64,000 nucleotides of DNA from the NCBI RefSeq assembly GCF_900450705.1, contig NZ_UGHK01000002.1, positions 310,001 through 374,000 on the forward strand, written 5' to 3'. The position numbers and the translations under genes were made by a program. A model generated the notes under the pieces. That model saw nothing but the letters and a program-made list of their open reading frames with translations. It did no database searches and had not been told where the DNA came from. Below, piece by piece: positions 51,850 through 62,274 of the stretch; position 1 is the stretch's first letter, and each line of letters starts with the position of its first letter. The DNA is from Avibacterium paragallinarum (GTDB taxonomy: Bacteria; Pseudomonadota; Gammaproteobacteria; Enterobacterales; Pasteurellaceae).

Positions 51850-52473
51850 TTAAATAAATGGGCTAATTGAACCACTGCCCTCACGTAAAATAACGGGGGT
51901 ATTTTCTGTTAAATCCACCACCGTTGTTGGCTCTTGTCCCAAATATCCCCCATTAATAATTAAATCCACTTGATGTTCTAAACGATCACGGATCTCCTCA
52001 GGATCAGATTGTGTAATAAACGCTTCACCCGGTAACATCAAGGAACAAGACAAAATGGGTTCACCTAAAGTATTTAATAATGCCAAAGCAATTTGGTTAT
52101 CTGGCACGCGTAAGCCAATGGTTTTACGCTTTGACGTCATTAAACGACGCGGCACTTCTTTGGTTGCAGTAAGAATAAAGGTATAGCGTCCCGGTGTATT
52201 ATTCTTAATCAATCGATACGCCACGTTATTCACCGTTGCATAAGTTGAAAGTTCCGACAAATCACTACATACAAGTGTAAAATTATGATTTTCTGGCAAC
52301 TGTCGAATTTGCACAATACGATCCATTGCGTGTTTATCACCAAGCATACAACCTAAGGCATACCCCGAATCCGTAGGGTACACAATTACACCCCCTCGTT
52401 TTAAAATATCCACAGCTTGGTTAATTAAACGCGGCTGCGGATTTTCTGGGTGTATATAAAAAAACTGGCTCAT
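51850..52473 (-). CDS. yciO: YciO family protein (Sua5/YrdC/YwlC domain)
   Basis: A 207-residue protein with the YrdC-type dsRNA/nucleotide fold: GGVIVYPTDSGYALGC, KRKTIGLRVPDN and TTVVDLTENTPVILREGSG. The YciO branch is related to TsaC but its role is uncertain. Directly follows rluB's upstream side on the same strand (45-base gap), the order seen in E. coli (rluB-yciO). Confidence 0.88.
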   Translation of the reverse strand: MSQFFYIHPENPQPRLINQAVDILKRGGVIVYPTDSGYALGCMLGDKHAMDRIVQIRQLPENHNFTLVCSDLSELSTYATVNNVAYRLIKNNTPGRYTFILTATKEVPRRLMTSKRKTIGLRVPDNQIALALLNTLGEPILSCSLMLPGEAFITQSDPEEIRDRLEHQVDLIINGGYLGQEPTTVVDLTENTPVILREGSGSISPFI

Positions 52474-52608
52474 AACCTTTATCCTTTAACATTAAGCATT
52501 ATACCGAAATTCCCTATTGATTATAGATTTCGGAAAAAATAAATTTGAATGTCTTGTCATTTGATTTTCCCAAAATAAGCATTGCCACAACTTACCACTG
52601 TCTATTGA

Positions 52609-53451
52609 TTATAAATTATCCAATCCAAACTGATACAAGGCATTTTTTTTGTAACCATAAAGCTCCGCAACAATAGCAGCTGCTTTTTTTAAGGGTAACT
52701 CTTGAGAAATTAAGCTCAGTGCTTTAATTGCTTGTGAGGAAAATTCTTCTTCCTCAGCATTCGCATAACCTTCTACGATAAGCACCATTTCACCTTTACT
52801 ACGATTTGGATCCTCACTTATCCATAGGCGTAACGCTCCCAACTTATCACCGTAAATTGTTTCCCAAGTTTTGCTAAGTTCACGAGCAAGGACGACATAG
52901 CGATCCGCACCTAATATTTTTTCCATATCCGCAAGACAATCTAAAATGCGATGGGTAGATTCGTAAAAAATTAAAGTGCGGTCTTCTTTTGCCAACTTTT
53001 CTAATTTGTCGCAACGTGCTTTTGATTTTGCTGGCAGAAATCCCTCAAAACAAAAACGATCAGAGGCAATACCTGAAGCACAAAGCCCCGCAATAGCCGC
53101 ACAAGCTCCCGGAATTGGCACGATTTTAATGCCTGCTTGACGACATTTCCTCACCAGATGAAATCCAGGATCGCTAATAAGAGGGGTTCCCGCATCAGAA
53201 ATTAAGGCGATATTGATTCCTTGCAAAAGTTTTTCGCATAGCATATCCGCTTTTTGCTGTTCATTATGATCATACAAAGCAAAAAACGGCTTTTTAATCC
53301 CGTAATGGCTGAGGAGCAATCCACTATGGCGAGTATCTTCTGCCGCGACCAAATCAACTTGTTCTAACACCTGTAAAGCTCGTTGAGTAATATCTTGCAA
53401 ATTGCCGATTGGCGTTGCGACGATATATAAAATTCCTGTTAAATTGTCCAT
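52609..53451 (-). CDS. rsmI: 16S rRNA (cytidine-1402-2'-O)-methyltransferase RsmI
   Basis: A 280-residue tetrapyrrole-methylase-fold enzyme that methylates C1402 of 16S rRNA. Blocks [38 protein letters not shown] and IPGACAAIA are clear. Divergent from lpoA, as in E. coli (rsmI/yraL - yraM). Uptake signal in coding sequence near 52973. Confidence 0.94.
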   Translation of the reverse strand: MDNLTGILYIVATPIGNLQDITQRALQVLEQVDLVAAEDTRHSGLLLSHYGIKKPFFALYDHNEQQKADMLCEKLLQGINIALISDAGTPLISDPGFHLVRKCRQAGIKIVPIPGACAAIAGLCASGIASDRFCFEGFLPAKSKARCDKLEKLAKEDRTLIFYESTHRILDCLADMEKILGADRYVVLARELSKTWETIYGDKLGALRLWISEDPNRSKGEMVLIVEGYANAEEEEFSSQAIKALSLISQELPLKKAAAIVAELYGYKKNALYQFGLDNL

Positions 53452-53525
53452 TTTTACTTCTTTTATTTGATTTTAATTATTGAGATAAGTAAGATCCTAA
53501 AAATCGTTTTAACCATGGAGTCATT

Positions 53526-55253
53526 ATGGCTATTCTATTACAATGTGTTAATTTTAAAAATCGATTAATACCTTTTTTCTTTATTTTCCTACTTGCGGGT
53601 TGCTCGAACTTACTATTTCTTAATAGTTATACTAACCAACTAAAAAATAATGCCGACGCAAGTTCAGACTACTACATAAGAAAAATAGAGCAAGCTCAAA
53701 ATATTGAAGAACAACAAACTTATAAATTACTTGCTGCCCGAGTTTTAGTGAATGAAAATAAACTCCTTCAAGCTGAAGCGATGTTAGCAGAGTTACATGA
53801 CTTAAATGAAGAACAACGCTTAGATAAATCCCTTATTGAGGCTCACCTTTTTGCTGTAAAAGGTAATAATGCTATGGCTGATAATTACCTTCACCAAATT
53901 AATCTACCACTGCTAAGCCTTTCTCAGCAAAGACGATATTATGAAACTGTCGCACGTATTGCTCAAAATCAAGGACAGATTATCAACGCTGTCAATACTA
54001 GGATAAAAATTGATTCGCTATTATCTGATCTACAACGAAAACAAGAAAATAATGATCATATTTGGGCACTATTAAGAAGTGCAAATCAAGATATTATCAA
54101 TAATCCTCCACAGGACATCAGCCCCGCATTATCTGGATGGCTTGCATTAATCAAACTTTATAATGATAACTTATATAGCCCTGATCAATTAAGCCAAGCA
54201 TTGCAATACTGGAAAACAATATATCCTCATCACAGTGCCGCAGTTTTATTTCCAACAGAATTAAAAGGACTATTAAACTTCCAACATACTCAATTGCATA
54301 AAATCGCCTTATTACTTCCATTAAGTGGGAACGGACAACTACTAGGAAATACAATCAAACAGGGTTTTGATGATGCAAGAGAAGATTCTCTAACTTCCGT
54401 TAAAGTATTCGACACGCTTTCTACACCAATAGAAACCATCATAGAACAAGCGAAACAACAAGGATTTGATGCGATTGTAGGCCCACTCCTAAAACAAAAC
54501 GTTGATAAATTAATCAATAATGCGAATTCATTAGGAGGATTGACTGTTCTCACTCTAAATTCAACAAGCAATTCGAAAGCAATTAATCAATTGTGTTACT
54601 ATGGATTAGCACCAGAGGATGAAGCTGAATCAGCCGCTAACCGCATTTGGGAACAAGGTATTCACGCTCCGCTAGTCATTGTTCCACAGAATGATTTAGG
54701 TCGCCGTACTGCTTCTGCATTCAACGCTCGATGGCAGCAATTATCTGCAACAGATGCTAATATCAAATTCTATAATACGGTGGAAGACATTGGTTTTGCC
54801 TTACAATCAGGATTGAATCAAAATATTCAAGCATTGTATATTATTGCAACGAACAATCAATTAAGTGAAATAAAAACGATTATTGATAATAACAATAATA
54901 ATTTAAAACTTTTTTCGAGTTCACGCAGCAATTCCTCAAACAATACACCCGAATATCGCTTATTAATGAATGGGTTAGAGTTTAGTGATATTCCTTTCTT
55001 TAAAGATATAGATTCCCCTCAATACCAAAAAGCATATAAGTTCACCAATGGAGATTATTCACTAATGCGTTTATATGCAATGGGTCGAGATGCTTGGCTA
55101 TTAATAAATCAATTAAATGAGCTAAGACAAATCCCAGGTTTCAATATTACAGGGCTAACAGGAAAACTTAGTGCGGGTCCAAATTGTAATATTGCACGCG
55201 AAATGACGTGGTATCAATACCAAAATGCTACAATCTTCGTACTCAATAATTGA
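53526..55253 (+). CDS. lpoA: Penicillin-binding protein activator LpoA
   Basis: A 575-residue outer membrane lipoprotein (lipobox LLAGC, C26) that stimulates PBP1A. An N-terminal TPR-like helical domain (about 30-240) is followed by a periplasmic-binding-like fold (about 255-570) with [15 protein letters not shown] and [12 protein letters not shown]. It heads lpoA-yraN-diaA-dolP. The ATG at 53526 has a GGAG upstream. Known to be essential in H. influenzae. Confidence 0.92.
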   Translation: MAILLQCVNFKNRLIPFFFIFLLAGCSNLLFLNSYTNQLKNNADASSDYYIRKIEQAQNIEEQQTYKLLAARVLVNENKLLQAEAMLAELHDLNEEQRLDKSLIEAHLFAVKGNNAMADNYLHQINLPLLSLSQQRRYYETVARIAQNQGQIINAVNTRIKIDSLLSDLQRKQENNDHIWALLRSANQDIINNPPQDISPALSGWLALIKLYNDNLYSPDQLSQALQYWKTIYPHHSAAVLFPTELKGLLNFQHTQLHKIALLLPLSGNGQLLGNTIKQGFDDAREDSLTSVKVFDTLSTPIETIIEQAKQQGFDAIVGPLLKQNVDKLINNANSLGGLTVLTLNSTSNSKAINQLCYYGLAPEDEAESAANRIWEQGIHAPLVIVPQNDLGRRTASAFNARWQQLSATDANIKFYNTVEDIGFALQSGLNQNIQALYIIATNNQLSEIKTIIDNNNNNLKLFSSSRSNSSNNTPEYRLLMNGLEFSDIPFFKDIDSPQYQKAYKFTNGDYSLMRLYAMGRDAWLLINQLNELRQIPGFNITGLTGKLSAGPNCNIAREMTWYQYQNATIFVLNN

Positions 55254-55254
55254 T

Positions 55255-55617
55255 ATGTTTAAATCTAAACGACAGCAAGGTGCGAGTTTTGAAAAACAAG
55301 CTCGCCTCTTTTTACAATCACAAGGTCTTCATTTTATTGCGGCTAATCAACATTTTAAATGTGGAGAGCTAGATTTAATTATGCGGGATAACAATACGAT
55401 TGTTTTTGTTGAGGTCCGACAAAGAAAAAATAATCAGTTTGGATCCGCAATTGAAAGTGTGGATTGGAATAAACAACAAAAATGGCTTGATGCTGCTAAT
55501 ATGTGGCTCGCAAAACAAAACTGCAGTTTAGATGATACAGATTGTCGTTTTGATTTAGTAGCATTTGGTAAATCTATCTCTGAATTAGAATGGATCCCTA
55601 ATTTTCTTGACGAATAA
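55255..55617 (+). CDS. yraN: YraN, UPF0102 endonuclease-like protein
   Basis: A 120-residue protein with the UPF0102 core: [27 protein letters not shown] and [11 protein letters not shown], a restriction-endonuclease-like fold (Glu-Asp...Glu-x-Arg) predicted to act on Holliday-like DNA. The ATG at 55255 is one base after the lpoA stop and is preferred over an upstream in-frame start at 55225 that lies inside lpoA. Function not established. Confidence 0.88.
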   Translation: MFKSKRQQGASFEKQARLFLQSQGLHFIAANQHFKCGELDLIMRDNNTIVFVEVRQRKNNQFGSAIESVDWNKQQKWLDAANMWLAKQNCSLDDTDCRFDLVAFGKSISELEWIPNFLDE

Positions 55618-55629
55618 TGATAAATAAAA

Positions 55630-56214
55630 ATGTTAAACAAAATAAAAGATCTCTATAGCGAAAGTATACAAACTCAGATCTCAGCCTCAAGTTTATTGCC
55701 TGACTCTATTTTTCTCGCAGTGAAAAATATGGTAACTTGCCTACTGAGGGGCAACAAGATTATCGTTTGTGGGGAAGGAAAATCCTATGCAAACGCACAA
55801 TTTTTGGTTGCAAACCTACTTAATAGATATGAGCTTGAAAGACCAACTTTTCCATCTGTCTTACTAAGTTTAGATAATGCTGTTGGGGCTGCCATTATCT
55901 CTGATCGCCCGAAGCAACAATTTTATCAACGACAATTTAACGCTATTGCACAACAAGGTGATATGCTTGTTGTATTTGCTCCCTTAGGGAATGAAGAAAT
56001 TATATTAAACACGATCAATGATGCAGTAAATAAAGAAATCAATATTATTGCCTTAACAGGGGCAAATAATGATCATATTCAAGGTTTCTTGACAGAGCAG
56101 GATATTGAAATTATCGCTCCAACTACTAAAGAAAGCCGTATTTTAGAACAGCATTTATTCATTATTAATGCAATTTGTGAATTAATTGATTATTCTCTGT
56201 TTTCTCATTCATAA
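55630..56214 (+). CDS. diaA: DnaA initiator-associating protein DiaA (SIS domain)
   Basis: A 194-residue SIS-domain protein that in E. coli binds DnaA and promotes replication initiation. Blocks IIVCGEGKSYANAQFLVANL, GDMLVVFAPLGNEE and the C-terminal helical segment ILEQHLFIINAICELID match DiaA. It differs from GmhA, the LPS heptose isomerase of similar fold, and its operon position between yraN and dolP supports DiaA. Confidence 0.88.
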   Translation: MLNKIKDLYSESIQTQISASSLLPDSIFLAVKNMVTCLLRGNKIIVCGEGKSYANAQFLVANLLNRYELERPTFPSVLLSLDNAVGAAIISDRPKQQFYQRQFNAIAQQGDMLVVFAPLGNEEIILNTINDAVNKEINIIALTGANNDHIQGFLTEQDIEIIAPTTKESRILEQHLFIINAICELIDYSLFSHS

Positions 56215-56255
56215 TAGCAACACGGATATTCAACCAATTAAAGGAGATATTACTA

Positions 56256-56849
56256 ATGAAGCGAAACAATTTAAAAAAATTTGCACTTATCTTAAGCTCA
56301 GCCTTTTTGCTACAAGGTTGCGTCACTGCAACTGTTGCTGGAATCGCTGGAGCCACTGCTGTAGCCACAAAAGTTGCCACAGATCCTAGAACAGTAGGAA
56401 CGCAAATTGATGATGAAACCCTAGAAGAAAAGGTACTCTATGCAATCAATCAAGACCAGCAATTAAAAGCTGAAGCACGGATTAACGTTATCTCATATAA
56501 TGGAAGAATTCTACTTATTGGGCAAGTTCCTAATGAGCATCTAAAAAATATTGCAACCTCTCTTGCAAACGGCGTCAATCACGTTATCGAAACCTACAAT
56601 GAATTACGAATAGGTTCAAAGATCTCGTTAGCTCAAATTAGCCAAGATAGTTGGATTACAACCCAGATTAAATCAAAGCTTTTCATTAGCAACCAAGTTA
56701 AAAGCAGTGATGTAAAAGTGATTACTGAAAATGGCGAAGTTTTCTTAATGGGTAATTTAACCAAACAACAGGCAAGCTCAGCGGCCGAAATAGCTCGTAA
56801 TATATCTGGGGTAAAAAAAGTTATTAAAGTATTTAATTATTTAGACTAA
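56256..56849 (+). CDS. dolP: Outer membrane lipoprotein DolP (YraP), two BON domains
   Basis: A 197-residue lipoprotein with lipobox LLQGC (C22) and two BON domains (about 50-115 and 130-195; IDDETLEEKVLYAIN and WITTQIKSKLFIS starts, IARNISGVKKVIKV end). In E. coli DolP supports outer membrane integrity and BAM function. Start ATG has AAGGAGA upstream. Last gene of the lpoA unit. Confidence 0.92.
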   Translation: MKRNNLKKFALILSSAFLLQGCVTATVAGIAGATAVATKVATDPRTVGTQIDDETLEEKVLYAINQDQQLKAEARINVISYNGRILLIGQVPNEHLKNIATSLANGVNHVIETYNELRIGSKISLAQISQDSWITTQIKSKLFISNQVKSSDVKVITENGEVFLMGNLTKQQASSAAEIARNISGVKKVIKVFNYLD

Positions 56850-56983
56850 GGTTGGAAATATATGTATCTATAACCGTTTAATTATTAGAATAATACTGCA
56901 TTATATCGAATAAAAGTATTTTTATACCTTTTCTAACCAATGCATATCTTATTTTAATTTAAACGGTTATATACACTAACAAA

Positions 56984-59167
56984 TTAATTAATTCTTTCTA
57001 AATTAGCTAAAGTTGCAATTAGCCACTTAATCCCCTCACCTTGAAAGGCGATTTGTAGGCGGGTGTTGTTGTCTGAGCCTTCAACATTAATAATCGTGCC
57101 GTTGCCAAATTTGGCGTGTTTGACTTTTTGGCCCATTTTCCAACCGCTATCGTTTTGGGTTGATGACGTATTTAACGCCCCTACCGCCGCACGGTTGCAG
57201 GCTCGCGTTACTGTGCCTCGCAAACGCACTTCTTGAATACATTCTTTCGGCAATTCTTCAATAAAACGGGAGGGTAAATGACGCTCTTCTTTGCCATATA
57301 AACGGCGACTTTCCGCATAGCTAATGGTGAGTTTTTGTTTCGCTCGCGTAATGCCCACATATGCCAAACGGCGTTCTTCCTCCATTCGCCCCTCTTCAAA
57401 AGAACGAGCGCTTGGGAAAATGCCCTCTTCCACGCCGACAATAAACACGCGTTCAAACTCTAAGCCTTTCGCGGAATGCAAGGTCATCATTTGCACGCTG
57501 GCTTGATGTGGCGAGGCTTGTTCTTCCCCTGATTCCAATGAAGCATGCGTCAAAAATGCCATTAAATCCGTCATTTCTTCTGCGTCTTCTGGTTTGATAA
57601 ACTCTCTGGTGGCACTCACCAATTCCTCCAAGTTTTCGATCCGCACTTCGCCCTTTTCCCCTTTTTCCTGTTTGTACATTTGATACAAGCCTGAATGTTT
57701 AATAACAAAATCAGTCTGGGCAAAAAGTGGCATTTCTGCGGTGTCTTGCTGTAAGGAATTAATCAATTCGGTAAAACGCAACAACGCTGTCGCGGAACGC
57801 CCTGCGAGCCTATTTTCTTGGATTGCAACTTGAATGGCTTGCCAAAGCGTAATTTGCCGTTCTCGGGTTAATTGACGCAACACGTCTAAGGTGCGATCAC
57901 CAATGCCTCGTGCGGGAGTGTTAATCACTCGTTCAAAGGCAGCATCATCAAAACGATTGGCGATTAAACGCAGATAGGCTAAGGCATCTTTGATTTCTTG
58001 GCGTTCAAAGAAGCGTAGCCCGCCATAAATGCGGTAAGGAATTTGTGCACGGATTAGGGCTTCTTCAATAACGCGAGATTGGCTGTTGCTGCGGTATAAA
58101 ATCGCACAATCGTTCAACTTTCCGCCCTCATCAAGACAGATATTGATTTGATTTGCCACAAATTGTGCTTCATCAATTTCATTAAACGCGGCGTAAATGC
58201 CAACGGGATCGCCCTGCTCTCCCTCTGTCCACAATTCTTTGCCAAGACGGTTGCTGTTGTTGGCAATGAGATGATTGGCACTGTTAAGAATATTGCTGGT
58301 TGAGCGATAATTCTGCTCCAAACGGATCGTTTGGGCTTGATGAAAATCTTCCAAGAAGCGATGGATATTTTCCACCTGTGCCCCACGCCAGCCGTAAATA
58401 GACTGATCGTCATCGCCCACGATCATAATTTTGCCCGTATCGCCCACTAAGAGCTTGATCCACGCGTATTGAATTTTATTGGTATCCTGAAACTCGTCCA
58501 CTAAAATTTGTGAGAAGCGTTGCTGATAACGCTGTAAAATCAAGGGCTTTTTCAACCATAGTTCGTAAGCTCGCAACAACAATTCGGCAAAATCCAACAA
58601 GCCCGCACGATCGCACGCATCTTGATAAATTTGATAAATTTTAATCCAAGTCCGCTCTTGACGATCATTATTATCATCAATCTGCTGCGGGCGTAGCCCC
58701 TCTTCTTTTTTATTATTGATGTACCAACAAGCCTGTTTGGGCGGGAAAGCTTGTTCATCAATATTGTGAAGTTTAATCAAACGTTTAACCAAGCGAAGTT
58801 GGTCGTCGCAGTCTAAGATCTGAAAATCTTGCGGTAAGCCCGCATCGGCATAATGAGCACGTAACAAGCGGTGAGCAATGCTATGAAATGTGCCGATCCA
58901 CATTCCTAAAATGCGTTGAGATGAGTATTTCGCCAACGTGCTTTCTATCCGATGACGCATTTCCGCCGCCGCTTTATTGGTAAAGGTTACAGCCATAATA
59001 CTGCCCTCAGAAATTTGCTCAACGGCGATAAGCCAAGCAATCCTATAAGTCAGCACCCGCGTTTTACCACTCCCCGCCCCAGCGAGTACAAGATAATTGC
59101 CTAGCGGAGCAGCCACGGCTTCACGCTGTTTGTCATTTAATCCATCAAGTAATTCAGAAATATCCAT
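56984..59167 (-). CDS. uvrD: DNA helicase II UvrD
   Basis: A 727-residue SF1A helicase for nucleotide excision and mismatch repair. Walker A GAGSGKT near residue 32, Walker B VDEFQDTN, motif III GDDDQSIYGWRGA, motif IV QNYRST, motif V TLHSAKGLEF and motif VI YVGITRAK. The C-terminal ~60 residues form the Tudor-like domain (KMGQKVKHAKFGNGTIINVE). Full length and intact. Confidence 0.96.
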   Translation of the reverse strand: MDISELLDGLNDKQREAVAAPLGNYLVLAGAGSGKTRVLTYRIAWLIAVEQISEGSIMAVTFTNKAAAEMRHRIESTLAKYSSQRILGMWIGTFHSIAHRLLRAHYADAGLPQDFQILDCDDQLRLVKRLIKLHNIDEQAFPPKQACWYINNKKEEGLRPQQIDDNNDRQERTWIKIYQIYQDACDRAGLLDFAELLLRAYELWLKKPLILQRYQQRFSQILVDEFQDTNKIQYAWIKLLVGDTGKIMIVGDDDQSIYGWRGAQVENIHRFLEDFHQAQTIRLEQNYRSTSNILNSANHLIANNSNRLGKELWTEGEQGDPVGIYAAFNEIDEAQFVANQINICLDEGGKLNDCAILYRSNSQSRVIEEALIRAQIPYRIYGGLRFFERQEIKDALAYLRLIANRFDDAAFERVINTPARGIGDRTLDVLRQLTRERQITLWQAIQVAIQENRLAGRSATALLRFTELINSLQQDTAEMPLFAQTDFVIKHSGLYQMYKQEKGEKGEVRIENLEELVSATREFIKPEDAEEMTDLMAFLTHASLESGEEQASPHQASVQMMTLHSAKGLEFERVFIVGVEEGIFPSARSFEEGRMEEERRLAYVGITRAKQKLTISYAESRRLYGKEERHLPSRFIEELPKECIQEVRLRGTVTRACNRAAVGALNTSSTQNDSGWKMGQKVKHAKFGNGTIINVEGSDNNTRLQIAFQGEGIKWLIATLANLERIN

Positions 59168-59228
59168 TACATCACCACTGTTTTTTTATACAGCTTAATT
59201 ATAGGGGGATTTTGTTAAAAGGCAAGAA

Positions 59229-59270
59229 GTGCGGTGCAATTTTTAGGTAATTTTTACACCGCACTTTTGT
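59229..59270. terminator. Inverted uptake-signal pair upstream of uvrD
   Basis: AAGTGCGGT (near 59228) and ACCGCACTT (near 59259) form a hairpin with T-rich flank; likely terminates the minus-strand repressor gene at 59341. Confidence 0.6.
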
Positions 59271-59340
59271 TAAAAATAAAATGAAGCACTTCTTATAGCT
59301 TAGCATAACGGCTTAACGTTCAATAAGTTAAAGACAATAT

Positions 59341-59709
59341 CTATTCACTTCCCGACTGAAATGCCAAGATCATTTGTAAAATAGCACGTTTCTGCTTTTC
59401 AGATAATGATGAAATCAGCTCAATTAAGGTTTCATTCATTGTATCTATTTGTGTGTTCTCTGACACTCCATATCTTAACCAAACTGGTTTCACATTCAAC
59501 CAATTCGCCAAAGTATCAATTTTATCCAATGACGGAATTGCCAAGCCGTTTAACCATTTGTAAACGGCTTGCTGCGTAACGGGTTCATTAGGGTGCTGAA
59601 GATTAAATTTCGTTGCAATTTCACTATTTTTCAATGTGTTAGGATATTTTGTTGCAAGGGCTAATTTTAATCTTTCACTAAATTTTTCTTTTTCATTCGG
59701 TATTTTCAT
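59341..59709 (-). CDS. Small XRE-type helix-turn-helix repressor
   Basis: A 122-residue protein. An N-terminal helix-turn-helix (about 15-60) reads SERLKLALATKYPNTLKNSE, then NEPVTQQAVYKWLNGLAIPS, a phage-repressor-like Cro/CI DNA-binding domain, followed by a helical C-terminal part (KQKRAILQMILAF). The frame is open from 59751, but the ATG at 59709 gives a better start. Palindromes at 59755-59796 lie just upstream. Divergent from a small lipoprotein gene. No other phage gene is nearby, so it may be a phage remnant or an independent regulator. Confidence 0.75.
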   Translation of the reverse strand: MKIPNEKEKFSERLKLALATKYPNTLKNSEIATKFNLQHPNEPVTQQAVYKWLNGLAIPSLDKIDTLANWLNVKPVWLRYGVSENTQIDTMNETLIELISSLSEKQKRAILQMILAFQSGSE

Positions 59710-59754
59710 TTGACGAATTATGACCGATCGAAAAAAACTCTTGTAAACCATAAC

Positions 59755-59796
59755 AGTTTAATATTAAACTATAACGGTTTAAGTGTTGTCTTAAAC
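59755..59796. promoter_or_regulatory. Two palindromic operator-like sites between repressor and small lipoprotein genes
   Basis: A perfect 16-bp palindrome AGTTTAATATTAAACT (59755-59770) and an inverted repeat GTTTAAG-6-CTTAAAC (59777-59796) share the GTTTAA core. They fill the space between the divergent starts and are the likely binding sites of the adjacent repressor. Confidence 0.7.
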
Positions 59797-59830
59797 TTCA
59801 CAATTATTTTTCATTTAAAAGGATATGAAT

Positions 59831-60022
59831 ATGAAATTTAACAAATTATTTTTTGCCACAATGATCATCACTTCAGCAGCATTAACAGGTTGTGCGGAAT
59901 TACAAAATGAATTAAGCAACATTGGAAAATCAGCTAAGGATAGTGCTGTACAAAGAGCTCAAATAGAAGCGAGTTCAAAAGCTTCTGAAGCCGCTGGCAA
60001 AGCGTTAGGTTCAAAATATTAG
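59831..60022 (+). CDS. Small lipoprotein, 63 residues
   Basis: A short lipoprotein: MKFNKLFFATMIITSAALTG then C21 of the lipobox LTGC, followed by about 42 residues rich in Ala, Ser, Lys and Glu with heptad-like spacing (SAKDSAVQRAQIEASSKASE), suggesting a helical or coiled-coil peptide similar in style to Lpp or entericidin-like proteins. I chose the ATG at 59831 because AAGGA is eight bases upstream; the ATG at 59825 is too close. It is divergent from the XRE-type repressor gene and probably controlled by it. No known family recognised. Confidence 0.7.
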   Translation: MKFNKLFFATMIITSAALTGCAELQNELSNIGKSAKDSAVQRAQIEASSKASEAAGKALGSKY

Positions 60023-60172
60023 AAATAATACAACTAACGAAAATGAGCGGAAAAAGCGTTTTTCTTTGATCTCAAGAAAAACGCCTTTTATATTTTGGCG
60101 TTACACTTAGTTAAAGCATTTTATCTTAACGAACGCGAATAAAATTAAGCTAAAATTTGCACCGCACTCAAA

Positions 60173-61264
60173 TTATGGAAGTAAACGAAGATAAACGGTG
60201 ATTTCTTCTCTGTCGTGATACAGATGTTTTGCTTTTAATTCAAAGGCTATTCCTTGTTTTTCAAGGGCATTTTGTAGCATTTCTAAACATTGTTTCACTT
60301 CGGCGTAACGCTTTTTCATTGGGAGTTTGAGGTTAAAAATGGTGGCTTGACACCAGCCATTTAGCAACCATTTAATGATGAGTTGCGTAATTCGGCTAGG
60401 CTGCTCCACCATATCGCACACGAGCCAATCAATTCGGCGGCGTTTTGGTGGTTGGAATTTGAAGCCGTCTTCCGCACAATGTTCAATGCGTCCTGTATCG
60501 TGCAGGCTGGCTGCCATTTTGCCGTGATCTACGGCATAAACAAATAATCCGCGTTTAACTAGCTGATACGTCCAGCCGCCAGGGCAAGCACCTAAATCCA
60601 CCGCATAGTGATTTTCGTTCAGATATTGGCTTTCTTTTTGCTTTGGAATGAACGTCAAAATAGCTTCTTCCAACTTCAATGTGGAGCGGCTTGGCGCTTC
60701 TGGCGGAAATTTTAAACGCGGAATGCCCATAAAATAAGGGGAGTGGTTGTGGCAATAAGAGTAGCCAACGTAACAACAATTCGCACGGATAAAAAATAGG
60801 TGCAAAAACACACCGCACTTTTGTTCTGCTTTTGCACCGAGCCAGCCTTTGGATTTCATTGCTTGCCGCAGCGGCACGGTGAATTTACGGCAAAAGCCTG
60901 AAAGTTCTTTGGCTTCGTTGGTATCCGCCGTTTCAACCCACAGCTCGCGGCTTAGTGCCAAGTTGGTGGACAAATGGCTTCGTTCATATTGGGCGATGAT
61001 CGGGCTGATTCGATCTTGCGGTGAAAGGTCTGCCAACAAATCAGAAACCACGATCATTTGGCGTGCAAATATCAGTTGCTCAAAAGGCAAGGTTTTTGCG
61101 AGGTAATCCGCTTCCCCCGCTTGGAAGCATTCAAAGATAACGTAACCCGAATTATTTTCAACTCGAGCGAAGCCAAACACGCCAAGCTCACTGGCTTTAT
61201 CGGTGATTTCGGCGGCTAATTCTTTTTCAAAACCAATACGGCAATATAAAGCGAGTTTATTCAT
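60173..61264 (-). CDS. rlmM: 23S rRNA (cytidine-2498-2'-O)-methyltransferase RlmM
   Basis: A 363-residue enzyme with an N-terminal THUMP-like domain (about 1-140) and a C-terminal SAM-dependent fold with DLGACPGGWTYQLVKRG and VCDMVEQPSR. Methylates C2498 of 23S rRNA. Start overlaps the gcvA stop by eight bases, so the two are coupled. The E. coli order gcvA-ygdD-rlmM is similar. Uptake signal in coding sequence near 60810. Confidence 0.93.
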   Translation of the reverse strand: MNKLALYCRIGFEKELAAEITDKASELGVFGFARVENNSGYVIFECFQAGEADYLAKTLPFEQLIFARQMIVVSDLLADLSPQDRISPIIAQYERSHLSTNLALSRELWVETADTNEAKELSGFCRKFTVPLRQAMKSKGWLGAKAEQKCGVFLHLFFIRANCCYVGYSYCHNHSPYFMGIPRLKFPPEAPSRSTLKLEEAILTFIPKQKESQYLNENHYAVDLGACPGGWTYQLVKRGLFVYAVDHGKMAASLHDTGRIEHCAEDGFKFQPPKRRRIDWLVCDMVEQPSRITQLIIKWLLNGWCQATIFNLKLPMKKRYAEVKQCLEMLQNALEKQGIAFELKAKHLYHDREEITVYLRLLP

Positions 61265-62147
61265 TAGTATTTCTTATTTCGTTAATAATCCACTGGCGGA
61301 ATGCTAAAATTTGTTCTTCATTTGCTTTATCAAATTGATTGACCACATAAAAAGATTTAGGATCTTTTAACTGTGTCGATAAAACAATCTGCAATCTTTC
61401 ATTATCAATTTCCTGCTGGGCTAAAACGCGATTAGCCAGCACAATTCCTTGCCCATGTACGGCTGCTTGCAATGCCATAAACGTATGGCTAAAAATTGGT
61501 CCGTGTTGAATATCCAGTTCCTCTAACTGTAAATAATCTGCCATTTTTTGCCAATTATCTCGAGTATGAATATGAATCAGCGTATGCTTTTTTAAATCTT
61601 CCGCACAACGAACAGGTTGTTTAGCCAACAATTTCGGCGAAGCCAGCAAAAGTAAATTTTCTTCCGCAAGTTTTTCTACTTGCAAATTTTCCCAAGCACC
61701 ACGACCATAATAAATCGCAATATCAATTTCTCGGTTAAGTAACCCTTCATCTTGATCTACACCTGTCAATCGCACTTCGATATCTGGATAAAGAGCATTA
61801 AACTGACTCAAACGAGGCACTAGCCATTGAATACCAAATGTTTGTGGTACGCTGATTGCTAGGTGTTTTTCATTTTTCTGAGCCATTAACTTTTGAGTAA
61901 CATCAGATAATCGATACAAAATATCTTTAACTTCTTTACAGTAAATCTGTCCTAATTCAGTTAAAACTAACGTGCGGTGTTGGCGTTTAAATAATTCAAT
62001 GCCTAAAAAATCTTCTAATAATTTAATTTGATGACTCACTGCCGCTTGAGTAACAAAAAGTTCATCCGCTGCTTTAGTAAAACTTAAATGACGTGCCGCA
62101 CATTCAAACGCTTTCAGTGAATTCAAGGGAGGCAAACGTTTATACAT
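61257..62147 (-). CDS. gcvA: GcvA-like LysR regulator of glycine cleavage
   Basis: A 296-residue LysR-type regulator starting MYKRLPPLNSLKAFECAARH, with helix-turn-helix at about 22-45 (SFTKAADELFVTQAAVSHQI) as in GcvA. GcvA activates the glycine cleavage genes and the sRNA GcvB. That sRNA is encoded just upstream, divergently (62275-62446), which strongly supports the assignment. Overlaps rlmM by eight bases. Confidence 0.92.
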   Translation of the reverse strand: MYKRLPPLNSLKAFECAARHLSFTKAADELFVTQAAVSHQIKLLEDFLGIELFKRQHRTLVLTELGQIYCKEVKDILYRLSDVTQKLMAQKNEKHLAISVPQTFGIQWLVPRLSQFNALYPDIEVRLTGVDQDEGLLNREIDIAIYYGRGAWENLQVEKLAEENLLLLASPKLLAKQPVRCAEDLKKHTLIHIHTRDNWQKMADYLQLEELDIQHGPIFSHTFMALQAAVHGQGIVLANRVLAQQEIDNERLQIVLSTQLKDPKSFYVVNQFDKANEEQILAFRQWIINEIRNTNE

Positions 62148-62236
62148 AAAATCTTCTCAAATGAAAAATAATCAGTTATACTAAACAACTGATTTATCTA
62201 TTAGTTTTTTTTATACAAGGGATAAAAAAATATCCA

Positions 62237-62266
62237 TTGTCCTCAAACACACATCTCAACTACAAT
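62237..62266 (+). promoter_or_regulatory. Promoter of gcvB
   Basis: TTGTCC (62237-62242), 18-base spacer, TACAAT (62261-62266), placing the transcript start near 62275. Located in the gcvA-gcvB intergenic region, where GcvA is expected to bind. Confidence 0.65.
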
Positions 62267-62274
62267 ATCCCCAT

